From positions 102,656,037 through 102,720,036 of the forward strand of contig CM061139.1 in NCBI GenBank assembly GCA_030789695.1: a stretch of 64,000 bases of DNA. The letters are read 5' to 3'. A program made the position numbers and the translations under genes. Source of the DNA: Scilla litardierei. Lineage: Eukaryota > Streptophyta > Magnoliopsida > Asparagales > Asparagaceae. Below the pieces are notes generated by a model, which saw only the letters and a program-made list of their open reading frames with translations, was not told the origin of the DNA and did no database searches. Below, one piece after another: positions 1 through 9,857 of the stretch (position 1 is its first letter; every line of letters begins with the position of its first letter).

Positions 1-303
1 CATCACCATGTCCATTGGCATACATGACTACCCTACTTGACATCTATACAATGCCTACAGATAGGCACTATACACCATTTAACATTCTCTCATATCACCC
101 GCAGTCCGTTGTGTGATGTTTGATCTTTTTGCGATCAAAATTATCATCGTGTGACCTTATTATGCTATTTTCTTTCTCCGTCAATCATCTGCTCTTTCAT
201 GCCACTTTATATGATCAAAATCAGAACCATCACAATTGGCTGTAGAATCTCAATATTTTTTGAATGATTATGAGAAAAACTACTACTGAATTTTAGTAAG
301 TAT
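1..303. other. Left flank, no gene seen
   Basis: AT-rich sequence with no convincing ORF and no recognised repeat. It is the flank of the Tat element that starts at 304. Its last five bases (agtat) nearly match the five after the element's right end (attat). It may be intron sequence of the minus-strand BSD gene whose first exon lies at 7131-6501, but no BSD exon was recognised here. Confidence 0.5.
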
Positions 304-371
304 TGATACAACCCCACCACCACCCACCCCCAAATGGGCCAGAGAAAAGCGGATCAACCGCTCGGCCCAAG

Positions 372-404
372 CCCCCCCCCCCCCCCCCCCCCCCCCGGGG
401 GGGG
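372..404. repeat. C25/G8 homopolymer pair
   Basis: A run of 25 C (372-396) is followed directly by 8 G (397-404) inside the 5' LTR. The matching position in the 3' LTR (after the shared word ctcggcccaag near 4751-4761) has no such run. It may be a real homopolymer expansion or an assembly or sequencing artefact. Confidence 0.8.
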
Positions 405-917
405 TCGAGGGCATCCAGGGTGGATCGAGGCATCTCGGCCTAAAATCAAAGCCCGGTGGACCATCGGCTCTCCGCGGTTGAGGAAACCCCTCCCTAAACC
501 AAGCCCACGTTGATCACCATTCAAGACACCATCAATGCGGACGGGCACGACGGAAGGAGCCATAAACGCCATGAACGTAAGGGCGTATCGAGAGCAGGCA
601 TTGACATGACGCTCTCCTAGAAGTAACCCATCAAGCAAAAGGCCAAGAGGACGATTTCAGGATATCTGACACCCTGGTATACCTTCTCCTTACACCTGCT
701 CACACCGCATATTTCTTCCTCCATAGCTCGGCCCGAGAACTCGTGCACGGTCTCTCAGTGAGCCGAACTCGATTCCATCGAGCACTCTTTAGTCAAGATC
801 TGACTTAAGCATCGGAGGGGACTTGGTCGGAGCCATGGTCCGACCCCCTAACAAGTTGTTCGTTTTACGGATCGAAGGAGACACATCCCGCCGAAGCTCA
901 ACTTCGACGCCCGATCG

Positions 918-1110
918 CTCGACCGACCAATCCCGGAGGTCATCAACCAGTCGAAGCCCAACTTCGGTGTTCCGTCGCTCGGCTCCGAGCATCCTCGCAC
1001 CAGAGTCCGCTCGATCGACCGATCCCGGAGGTCATCACTCAGTCGAAGCCCAACTTCGGTGTTTCGTCGCTCGGCTCCGAGCATCCTCGCATCACGGTCT
1101 GCTCGGTCGA
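918..1110. repeat. 92-bp tandem duplication in the 5' LTR
   Basis: Two near-full copies begin at 918 and 1010 and a third partial copy at 1102, a constant period of 92 bp. Each contains the word GAAGCCCAACTTCGGTGTT and a CTCGGCTCCGAGCATCCTCG block that is nearly palindromic. The 3' LTR has related but fewer and more diverged units. Confidence 0.75.
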
Positions 1111-1426
1111 CCGGCCTCGAAGATCCTCCCCGTCTTCTGCGTCAGCGACGACCTTCAGACCTCTGTACTACCAATCTGGGGTGAGAAAACACCCCGAAAC
1201 ATCTAGTGTCATCTGTAAGAAACAAGTCTACACCCACATCAACCACACCGAAAAAGACTCGATCGCGTACCAAAGGCCCCAAGAGGGCCATCACGGTTAT
1301 GCCCATTCCCGGACCGATCAACACCAACTTTAGTGGGCCCACGTCAAATGCACACCCCTGGCTTAGAGGCCGGCGTCTGGCGGACAATGGTTGTAAGTAC
1401 AGGCTAGAAGAAGCCCAAGGACGACT

Positions 1427-1871
1427 ACCAACCCATCTATTTCTCCAAGGAAGACTGGAATAGGTCGAGCTACCGCACGATGACGCCTTGGTCGTCACTG
1501 CCATCATCAATTTAGCCGAAGTTCAACGGTTGCTCGTCGACACTGGCAGCTCATGCGACATCATGTTCTTGTCAACCCTGGAGAGGATGGGGTTGCAAAC
1601 GGACGACCTGGAGCCATGCTCGGGTCCGATAGTCGGATTCACGGGGCATGCCGCCCCAATCGCGGGAGTGATCCGGCTGCCAGTGACACTCAGGGAGCCT
1701 CCCCACTCGATCACTCTAAGGATGCAGTTCATGGCTGTGAGGGTCAGGTCAGCATACAACGGGATTATCGTCCGGCCGCTCCTCAACGAGGCCGAATCTA
1801 TAATCTCGACCCTCCACCAAATGATCAAATTTGGAACTCCAGAATGGATCGGGAGGGTGAGAGGCAACTAG
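1427..1871 (+). pseudogene. Tat retropepsin (aspartic protease) relic
   Basis: A reading frame enters with VELPHDDALVVTA and continues into the retropepsin catalytic motif VDTGSSCDIMF, then the flap-side motif GFTGHAAPI and a SAYNGII block. This order is that of Tat-lineage proteases and closely parallels the intact copy at 32341-33086. The usual IIGRP motif is changed to IIVRP here. The enzyme normally dimerises and cleaves the Gag-Pol polyprotein. No gag precedes it: 1202-1426 has only diverged, broken sequence. No start codon or full polyprotein frame remains, so it is a relic. Confidence 0.85.
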
Positions 1872-2096
1872 TCACGATCAAGGACTTGCTACCAACTGTC
1901 CGAGAGAAAGCGTGGGGCGATTCGACCCAATGGACATCCTCGACCAGAGATAAGGCCCGGACAGGGCGAGGCCCGTGCCCATCTAAGAACCAGAGCTCGT
2001 CCTCATCACGGGTTCGGAGGGCATATTCGTATCATCGGTTCAGGGCTCGATCCCACTCTAAAAGGGGATCTGGTCGATTGCCAGAAGGCCAACCTG

Positions 2097-2543
2097 GACA
2101 TCTTCGCTTGGTCACTCGACGACATGCCAAACGTGGACCCTTAGGTGATCACTCACAAGCTACACACCGACTCCAACTTCAAGCCGATCAAGCAGAAGAA
2201 GAGGAACTTGGACGGCGAGAAGATGAAAGCAACTTCTGAGAAAGTCGAATGCCTGCTCGAAGCCGACTTCATCAGGGAGGTCTGGTACCCAGACTGGCTG
2301 GCCAATGTAATCATGGTAAATAAATTGAACGGCAAGTGGCGAATGTACATGGATTTTACCGACCTCAACAAGTCATGCCCCAAAGACAGTTACTCGCTGT
2401 CTCGAATCGACCACCTCAAGGATAGCGCATCGGGCTATGAGATGCTCAGCTTCATGGACGCCTGCTCCGGATACAATCAGGTCCAGATGGACCCAAAGGA
2501 TGAGGAGAAAACGTCGTTCATTACCGATCGTGAGACATTTTGC
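2097..2543 (+). pseudogene. Tat reverse transcriptase relic, N-terminal half
   Basis: Motifs in order: DIFAWSLDDMP, an in-frame TAG near 2143, KQKKR, FIREVWYPDWLANVIMV, NGKWRMYMDFTDLNKSCPKD, SFMDACSGYNQ and DEEKTSFIT. These are the fingers and early palm of a Ty3/gypsy RT; the DACSGYNQ block carries the first catalytic aspartate. The frame breaks immediately after the ITDR block. The YxDD block, RNase H and integrase are absent, and the next recognisable coding sequence is antisense (2869-2540). A deletion has therefore joined mid-RT to the tail of the antisense gene. Confidence 0.85.
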
Positions 2544-2869
2544 TTAATATCCTTGACGCTAATGTCTGCATCGATGCCCTCACATCCCTCGGCCCGGGCA
2601 GCCCTCTCCTCGCCATCGGATTTGTCGGCCAAAGCCTCGACCCTCGCCGTATCAAGCTTCTCGGCCTCGATGGAGAGCTCGGTGATCCGGGTCTCCATCA
2701 ACCTTACTCGAACCTCCGCCTCCTGAGCAGCCTCCTCGGCGGCGTCAACTGCCGCCTGCTTTTGAGCAAGACTCACCTTCACGTCGGCTAGCTTCACGAA
2801 CCGACATCGCAACACCAGGCCAACTGAGGACAGCTGCATTGAAGAAAGCCAAAGGTCAACAACATCCAA
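2540..2869 (-). pseudogene. Antisense gene relic, C-terminal coiled coil
   Basis: Read on the minus strand this stretch encodes an Ala/Glu/Arg-rich heptad-like segment (AEEAAQEAEVRVRLMETRI, then LSIEAEKLDTARVEALADK) predicted to form a coiled coil. It matches in style and position the C-terminal coiled coils of the two antisense genes in the younger Tat element (36952-36338 and 40223-39745). It lies downstream, in minus-strand order, of the domain relic at 4092-3832, so both are probably parts of one broken gene. The stretch between them (2870-3831) has only short disconnected frames. Confidence 0.6.
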
Positions 2870-3831
2870 AGGAGAAGATCCTTGGAGCCACGCGAAACCT
2901 TACTTGCTGGCCGCAGAGCACTACGGAACTGGCCAGCCGATCGGCTTCCACCCCTCATAGCACGGACCGGTCTTGAGGCAAGCAGAAATTCTCGACCAGC
3001 CGAGCAGCGAATCCACAGTCCAAAAGGACGGACTCCTGATGAAGGGGGCTGAGGAGTTCACTCTTCGGACAGGAAAGGTCGGCCTCTGTCGCCTTAAGAC
3101 CCCCAAGGCCCGTTCATAATCAGGAGGAAGCGAGCCCGAACCAATGGGGGGAAAACTGCGCCACGGTCACTTGTCCTCGCGACGCTGAGAGCCCAGGGCG
3201 AAGAGGGAGCTTCGGAGACCGAGGTGTCACCAGCAAGAAATCCACCTGATGTAGTGGGAAGGCGCCCCCCTCCACCTCGTAATTTCTTCCCTTCTACTCC
3301 CCCTCTGACCGTTGGGGAGCGGTCCCTCGCCCTTTTCATGCCGCTCACAGACGGACACCTCCCGGCTTGGGTCGATTCAGCTCGTTGCTTCGGCAGACGG
3401 CCAAAACTGCATCGGACCTATTTGGGGCGGCACCGTGAGGAGGGGTCGGCAGGGTGCGCGAAGGTGAACCCTGCATGGACACATCTGTTAAAACATAAAG
3501 ATGTCAAGATAAACGGAGATTAACGAGAGGATCGAACCAAGGCGAGAGAAGCTTGCCTTCGGACCATACGGTCCTCCTCAAGGTACCGTCCAAGAAAAGG
3601 AAATTGATGTCTCGTTCGCTATCCGGGACCACAGACAATCTATCAACCACCTCAAGTTCCGGATCGAAAAGACTCCTCCCCCTCCAGAGTCAACGAACGA
3701 GGCCTACCCCAGCGAACTGGAAAGCTCGCCTCCTCCGGGAGAATCACAAACACGTATCTCTCTTTCCAATACTTCACGAAAGTTGGGAACCTGGACACCA
3801 AGTTCTTATCCTTCTTGGCGGTAATGTAAGC

Positions 3832-4092
3832 TCAAGCGCCCGACTTATGATGGCTCAGGCGGAAAAAGTAGCACAAGAGGGGCAGGGTCGGCTCTATCAC
3901 ATGGAGCAGGCACAACGCGATGAATCCAACCAAGGACCCGATAGAGTTGGGGGTGAACTGACAAAGGGCAAGCCCGAAGGCAGACAGAAACACATTGATG
4001 AAAGGATGGAGAGGGAATCGCAGACCGTACGCAAAGGTCTTCACGTACACCCCAACCTCGCAACAGCCAAGGAAGCAAACCCTTTCATTCAT
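3832..4092 (-). pseudogene. Antisense Transposase_28-type domain relic
   Basis: The minus-strand frame contains EVGVYVKTFAYGLRFPLHPF followed by SIGSLVGFIALCLL. These are the hallmarks of the plant family annotated as putative gypsy-type transposon protein (Pfam Transposase_28, from memory). The same motif is seen at 38509-37798 and 41700-40947 in the younger Tat element. The biochemical role of this family is unknown; it is found as an extra ORF in Tat-type retrotransposons and as derived genes. No start codon or full-length frame is left. Confidence 0.75.
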
Positions 4093-4707
4093 CGAGGAGG
4101 CCTTAGCCCTGTAAGGGGGTGAAGAAACAAAAGACGGAGCGATGTCATCGAGGTGGCACAGGCCATCGACAGCTGATCCATCACCGCCCGAGGCAACCCA
4201 TAAGGGTCACCTCCAACCAAGTGGATCGCAGCACCCACGCCGAGGAGCACGGCCGTCGTGGCGGCGGAACCTACGAGTGGCCCCGCCACGTCGCCTAACT
4301 CGAACGCTAACTAACTCGCCACAGAGCTAGAAGAAGACGATAATGAACTCATGGTATGGAACTGCAAATAGTCACCGACAAATGCGAAAGCATAGGAGAT
4401 AAAGGATAACAACAAAGTAGAATGCGACTCTGAAGATGAAAGGCCCTCTCCTATGATGTAACGACCTCCACTCAGGCAACCCTCGACAAATCCTCTGCAT
4501 CACCTCCGGTCGTTCGTTTCCACATATGTGTCAACGTCTCAGGGCGGACGACTCTTCGAATCCCACGCTCAATGGACGGGAGATTTTTCTTGGCACCCAA
4601 TGCCATGATGGCATTCATTAAACGCGCTGTCTCAGCTGCCGTGCCAATCAAATCCCAACGTATCACTTTCTCCAACCCGACGGACCGGCTCGGACGATGA
4701 GGGTCAT

Positions 4708-5488
4708 TGATACAACCCCGCATATGAGCCAGAGAAAAGTGGATCAACCGCTCGGCCCAAGGGCATCCAGAGCAGATAGAGGCATCTCGGCCCAAAACCA
4801 GAGCCCGGTGGGCCATCGGCTCTCCGCGGTTGAGGAAACCCCTCCCTATGCTGAGCCCACATTAATTACCATTCAAGCCACCATCAATGCGGGCGGGCGA
4901 AACGGGAGGAGCCATAGACGCCATGAATGCAAGGGCGTATCGAGAGCAGACGTTGGCATGACGATCTCCTATAAGTAACCCAACAGGCGAAAGGCCAAGT
5001 GGATTTCTGGATATCTGACACAGGTAAACCTTCTCCTTACATCTACTCCCACCGCATATTTCTTCCTCCATAGCTCGGTCCGAGAACTCATGCACAGTCT
5101 CTCAGTGAGCCGGACTCGATTCCACCGAGTACTCTTTAATTAAGATCTAACTTAAACATCAGAGTGGACTTGGTCGGAGCTAAGGTCCGACCCCCCGACG
5201 AGTTGCTGGTTTTACAGATCGAATGAGACATCATACCACCGAAACTCAACTTCGGCGCCTGATCGCTCAGCTCCGAGCATCCTCGCATTAGAGTCTGCTC
5301 GGCCGACCGATCCTGAAGGTCAGCACCCAACTGAAGCCCAACTTTGGCGTTCCGTCGCTCGGTTCCGAGCATCCGAGCATCACGGTCTGCTCAACCAACC
5401 AGCCTCGAAGGTCATCCCGTCTTTCACGTCAGCGACGACCTTCGAACCTCCGTACTACTAATCCGTGGTGAGAAAACACCCCGAAACA
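4708..5488 (+). repeat. 3' LTR of the old Tat element
   Basis: About 781 bp from TGATACAACCCC to CCCCGAAACA, homologous to 304-1201. It lacks the C25/G8 run. The sequence just before it (ggctcggacgatgagggtca) is a weak candidate for a decayed polypurine tract. Confidence 0.85.
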
Positions 5489-6384
5489 ATTATCGTCAGC
5501 CTTCTTTTCTCCTTTTCCGGTACATAACCATAATGAGTGTTTTTCTCCTACATATCCCGACTTTTCATCATCAAAGCATTTAATATACACTTACTCTATT
5601 AGGGGTAAGACTCCACCTCTAGTAATTCTGCGTAGTAACCACTTCTATTCAAATAATGATACCATACGGATCCAAATATACATTGATTATGATTACATAT
5701 ATGAATTATTGCATTTGTATTTAAGGTGTACAAGCATCTAAAACAACAAATATGAGGAGGACATCACCCGTACTTTTCTAGTATCAGATCCCACCAGGTT
5801 CCTTTTGGCCGATATGGACCCAATACATCACATCATTGTATACAGAGCATCCGAACAAAATTTTTGTTTCCTGAATTTCTAAAAGATCACATGAATAGAA
5901 TTACAAAGGACACCCACCAAAAAAACCCTACCTCTTCCCGCCTAATAACATGTTTGTCATTGTTCTTTTTTCACTTTGCCTCCCCACACGTTTTTTGCAC
6001 TTTGACCCCTGCTTTTTCCCCTTTTACCCCAGACGATACCCACACCCACCCACTCTTCCCTCTCATTTACCACTTCGCGCGGGCTACACATCCTGTGAGC
6101 GGGTTTTTTTTCGGGAGGGGGGAGGGGGGTCCAGTGCACTATGTGTACGGATTATTTCTAGTAAATAAATAAAATGCTCTTTTGTAGTCTGGAGTATAGA
6201 AACCAACTGTAGCTGTTTTGCCTACTCAAACAATCATTTGACAATATGCCGTTAACAATAGAGTGTTGTGAGGGAAACAGCAACATCAGTTGATTGTAGC
6301 ATTGTTTCTAATAAATGCCGACCAAATTGTACATATTGATCACTAGATGTGTCACCCATTTACTGAGTTTAGCACATGAAACCT
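5489..6384. other. Intergenic or intronic sequence, no gene seen
   Basis: AT-rich sequence with pyrimidine-rich stretches (5930-6080) and a G-rich patch near 6107-6130. Short ORFs here lack recognisable domains. The region lies on the 3' side of the BSD exon (minus strand), so it could be intron 1 of that gene. I looked for the conserved BSD core on the minus strand and did not find it. Confidence 0.5.
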
Positions 6385-6500
6385 CTAATCAAACCTAATT
6401 AGCAGGAAAAAACAGTGCAATGCAGCAACCCATGCTTTAAAATATATCAAACAAATTATCAAAGGATTCAAAATCACAAGAGAATCACAGTGTAACAAAC

Positions 6501-7131
6501 CGTCAGAGTCATCCTCGTCTGGAATCAGAGGAAAATCAAGCCAAGTCTCTGGATGCATCGAGATATTCCTCGCAAACGCAAGCACCTCATCCGTAACCCC
6601 AACAGCTCCCCCTTCGTACTTCCCCTCGACCTCCTCTTTCTCCCCCTCCTCATACTCATCCGATCCAAACGGAAGAAAAGTCGACGCAATCTTTGAGATC
6701 TCCGACACCGCCTTCGTATTCGACAGCATCGAGATCCCGCTCTTGAATCTCCCCCCAATCTCAGCGAAATCGCTTCTGATCCCTGCCAATCTCGGCGAAT
6801 TGACGGCCTCACCCTCATCGGATGCCGCCGGATCCGAGCGTTGACCTTGATTCGGCGGCGGAGGATCGCCAGAAGTGGGCGGAGGGGCGAGGAAGGATGC
6901 AACGCCCCAGAATTGGCGGGTTAGGGTTTTGGTGAGCTCGGATAGGTCCTCCTTGACGCCGCGAGTTGGATCATCGTCCTCGTCCTCGTCCTCGTCCTCG
7001 TCAGCTTGCTGCACATTTTCCCGATGGATAGGAGATTTGTTTGGATCTACATCGTTTGTTGTGGATTGGGGATTGTCTTCGTCTTCTTCGCCTCTGAGAG
7101 AGTTCACTATGGATCTCGCGAGCCATGACAT
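6501..7131 (-). CDS. BSD-domain protein, exon 1 (partial gene)
   Basis: A real host gene. ATG at 7131 opens MSWLARSIVNSLRG, followed by acidic low-complexity sequence. Conserved blocks follow: VKEDLSELTKTLTRQFWG (about residues 59-76), IRSDFAEIGGRFKSGIS, AVSEISKIAS, and ARNISMHPETWLDFPL ending in an acidic stretch. These match the N-terminal half of plant BSD-domain (BTF2-like, synapse-associated, DOS2-like) proteins, whose cellular role is poorly defined. The frame stays open to 6385, but after DEDDSDG it becomes unlike the family. A good donor (GACG then GTTTGTT) sits at 6501/6500, so the exon is taken to end at 6501, in phase 1. The exons carrying the BSD core are not visible down to position 1; they lie beyond the window or are lost. 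A TATA-like ttataact on the minus strand (about 7270-7261) and a duplicated agactggatagcgc word (about 7200-7232) lie upstream. Confidence 0.85.
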
Positions 7132-7310
7132 TTTGCTTTCTTGCAGGAGCTTGTTGATTGCTTTGTGTTTTGGATTATATTTGAGAGTCCGAGAGGACCG
7201 AGACTGGATAGCGCAGAGACTGGATAGCGCTGTGAATTTTCTTATGATGGCAAGAGGAGGTAGTTATAAGGGGGGATGATGTGTTATTTTTGAAACGCCA
7301 GCACTCGAGT

Positions 7311-7390
7311 CTTAAATTGGGGAGGGCTGTTAATTGAACCACAAAGATTCATGACTTCACCAATTTATAAGTTCGGCATTGCTTTAGTGC
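7311..7390. repeat. Repeat-family end, copy 1
   Basis: TCTTAAATTGGGGAGGGCTG, then a stretch ending AATTTATAAGTTCGGCATT. It parallels 8096-8180 and 47462-47550, where the clearer copies read GGGAGTTGCTA followed by CACAGACCTAA. This is the weakest of the three copies. The three probably mark termini of one non-autonomous DNA transposon family, but no matching inverted terminus was found. Confidence 0.4.
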
Positions 7391-7692
7391 AGTAATAAAA
7401 TTACATTTTTACCCTCCTTCGAACTTTAATGAGCTCACCAAAGTCCACCGCAGTCCAACTACGTTGTCATACGGCTGACGTAGCCTGAGCTTGGTCTTGC
7501 TGTCAGCGTCGCAGACGGCGGAATCCCCAGAGATGATGTTGGTAAAGGGCAGAGTAACGAAGATCGACGGAATTCTCTTCTATGGCTTCCCATCCGCCGA
7601 CCAATCGAACTCACCATCGTCCCCTCGACCCCCTCTCCTCAGCCAAGCTTGAGGTGAAGGAGGCGGCGATGAGGGGGAGGTGGTGGTGGTGA

Positions 7693-7779
7693 GGGTATGG
7701 GCATGACGTGTAAAACACCAAGGGTGTCACCGTCACCGACGAGATTGTCGATCGCCCACTGCAGCGCCTTCTTGTTGCT
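7693..7779 (-). pseudogene. Universal stress protein gene fragment
   Basis: On the minus strand 29 codons read SNKKALQWAIDNLV, a GDGDTLGVL block and HVMPIP. This is the first helix and second beta strand of plant USP-domain proteins (SxxxALxWAxDNL, GDTLxxxHV). The frame is not open on either side: no start Met with the preceding beta strand and no ATP-binding GxxGxG motif were seen. It sits between two copies of the repeat end described at 7311 and 8096, so it may be a host gene piece captured by a transposon. A decayed local USP gene is the alternative. Confidence 0.7.
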
Positions 7780-8095
7780 CGATTAGAAGTTTACAAATCC
7801 CAATCAAAACATAGACTCCATCATCCAAAAGCACGAAAAACAAAAGAATTTGTCCCCGCGGCATCCCTATCCTTAATGATTTGGCCGACGGCGTCCTCTC
7901 CGACGAAAAATTTGTCACGCGCTCCGAGGATGCCGATGATGATGATGAGACGGTAAAGGAGCGGCTCGATGAGGAGAGAGAGTAAAAATGTAAAAATTTG
8001 TGTTGAAAAAAATAGAACTATGTGGAGAGACATCTTGTTGTAGGGTGAAATAAGAAACGCAATGAATTTATAAACATGAGTGGTGTAATTAATAG

Positions 8096-8180
8096 CACTC
8101 TAAATTGGGAGGAGTTGCTATACGCACAGACCTAATTTCTGACTACACTGACACTAATTTACAAGTTTGCCATTCAATAT
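8096..8180. repeat. Repeat-family end, copy 2
   Basis: CTCTAAATTGGGAGGAGTTG, then CTATACGCACAGACCTAA and AATTTACAAGTTTGCCATTC. It is clearly related to the copy at 47462, in the same orientation, and weakly to 7311. Shared word order and spacing over about 85 bp argue against chance. Confidence 0.6.
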
Positions 8181-8265
8181 TTACAGGTTTTCCGTTGAAA
8201 ATATTTTCTCTTTTACCATCATCATCTCTTCGTCCTCACTCCTCTTTCTCTTCTTCTACGCTAAT

Positions 8266-9150
8266 TGTCACGACCCGCTTCCCATTTTACCCAAAAGTAA
8301 GGATGCGAGCGTGTTTGCGGTGTGCTTAAGACAATGAGGGAGTACTTTTGTTTCCTTTCCTTCTCCTTTGCCTGAGCACACTAAGCGTCTATAATTACTT
8401 ACAAATTCTTGCGTGCATAATTAAAAACAACACAAATAATTATTATTATTACAATCCCAAATGTCTCCGAATGGATTACAACAAATGAAAGATAAAAGGG
8501 GTTCTATGGCCCATACAATACGGAGTCCAAGCATACAGTAATAGAAGGAACATTACATGAAGCATCAATTTAAAACTAGTCATCTGGGAAGGTCCTGCCC
8601 CTCAACGAAAACGTGCAACGCTGGACCAGGATTTGCGAAATTGCCCTTAGGACCTAACATATATTGTATTAGAAACACAAATACAATGTCTATCAATGAG
8701 GGGCTCTCATGTAGGTTCTCCCGCATCAATTTCAGTTAAACAATTATAAAGTAATCTAGCAGTGCAACAACATAATCTATTAGCAGGATATAGACATCAA
8801 CTATATGATACAAAGGAACATTAATAATACTAACATGTGTGCAGAGGAAAACTAATCATGAACAATGTGATATAAAGGAAAATTAAAAATTGCTAACATG
8901 TGCGCAGATGTAAACTAATCACAATCAAATTAATGTCATGGTAGTCATGTGGGTAATTTAACATACGCCAGCATCAGTAGAAGTGTCATGTCAGTGTAAT
9001 GCAATGGTCATATGCTAAAGTATAACTCATGTTCGAGGGCACGATATGCAACTATCAGCGTACATCCTATGTCACGCCCCGCTCCCCAGGATACCCAAGA
9101 ATTTCAAAACTCTCTCAGATAAGCTAGAGAGGTTAGGGTGATAAAGAAAG
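8266..9150. other. Unclassified repeat-like DNA with two LTR-like starts
   Basis: TGTCACGACCCGCTTCCC at 8266 and TGTCACGCCCCGCTCCCC at 9070 resemble starts of plant gypsy LTRs and each other. Neither has a visible partner end. Between them lies an imperfect direct duplication of about 60 bp (roughly 8806-8862 and 8866-8925), sharing aactaacatgtg and gcagaggaaaactaatca words with small changes. No coding sequence was seen. The copia element begins at 9151. Confidence 0.4.
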
Positions 9151-9493
9151 TGTAGGAAGATATATGCCCTCGAGACAATTTATCCTAGAAAACATCTTGT
9201 TCGAATAAATAGTATTAATTATCCTAGAATGATTAAAATGTTTTTTAAATACCTGGATAATTTCCTTAGACTTAAAGTAAGGTCATATACGTGTCTAGAT
9301 GGAGATCTCGATTATGAGGATTGAATGACCGATATGAACTTAAGTCTTAACACGTTCATGGTCATAGATGTGTTAAGAAAAGGATATCGGTACATCGGAC
9401 CGATCATTGTGTCTTTGTCTTAACCAAAATGGTAATGATGATCTCATAATCATTCGACCTAGCGAAGTCGGAGACAAGGCACAGGTGCTCATT

Positions 9494-9857
9494 GGAGAAT
9501 GAGTCGACTGAACTACCCAATCAAGAGTTATCAAATGGTTAACTTTAATTATATTATCATTGATAACTCTCTAGTGATGATAGGCAAGTTGGTCCTAAAT
9601 ACTTGAGGGCATTGTACGGAGTTGCATGTGAACGGTGTCACTTAAATCTATGATCCAGCCTCTAGTCTCCACTCGTTGAAAGGTAATAGGAGAATGAGTC
9701 GACTGAACTACCCAATCAAGAGTTATCAAATGGTTAACTTTAATTATATTGTCATTGATAACTCTCTAGTGATGATAGGCAAGTTGGTCCTAAATACTTG
9801 AGGGCGTTGTACGGAGCTGCATGTGAACGGTGTCACTTAAATCTATGATCCAGCCTC
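9494..9857. repeat. Local 168-bp duplication in the copia 5' LTR
   Basis: Two nearly identical blocks, 9494-9662 and 9689-9857, both run from ggagaatgagtcgactgaac to a ccagcctc word. The 3' LTR has this block once and continues for about 380 bp (near 43870-44265) that is missing here. The 5' LTR therefore lost that stretch and gained a second copy of the preceding block, probably in one event. Confidence 0.8.

Larger units (their letters stand above)
304..1201 (+). repeat. 5' LTR of the old Tat element
   Basis: About 898 bp, TG...CA bounded. It is longer than its partner at 4708-5488 because of a run of 25 C followed by 8 G (372-404) and extra copies of a 92-bp tandem unit (from 918). Sequence is GC-rich with many CCGA and TCGG words. 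Divergence from the 3' LTR is obvious by eye, consistent with an old insertion. Confidence 0.85.
304..5488 (+). mobile_element. Old Ty3/gypsy Tat-lineage element, internally deleted
   Basis: Two related terminal repeats (304-1201 and 4708-5488) start TGATACAACCCC and end CCCCGAAACA. They flank protease and reverse transcriptase relics on the plus strand and a relic gene on the minus strand. Flanking bases agtat/attat agree at 4 of 5 positions, as expected for a decayed 5-bp target duplication. Gag, the second half of RT, RNase H and integrase are missing. The primer-binding site after the 5' LTR is unrecognisable: where the 14.3 kb Tat element here has a TGGCGCCGTCTG motif, this one has only a diverged stretch. 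The lineage call rests on the RT motifs and the antisense gene, both typical of Tat elements. This is the oldest-looking complete insertion in the window. Confidence 0.85.

Noticed and set aside
6875..7279. Plus-strand ORF with a Ser run opposite BSD exon 1
   Set aside because: It is the shadow of the acidic (GAC/GAG) stretch of the BSD exon on the other strand.
7821..8033. Minus-strand ORF near the USP fragment as a separate gene
   Set aside because: Short, Leu/Ile-rich start from AT-rich DNA and no domain; only the 29-codon USP piece is recognisable.
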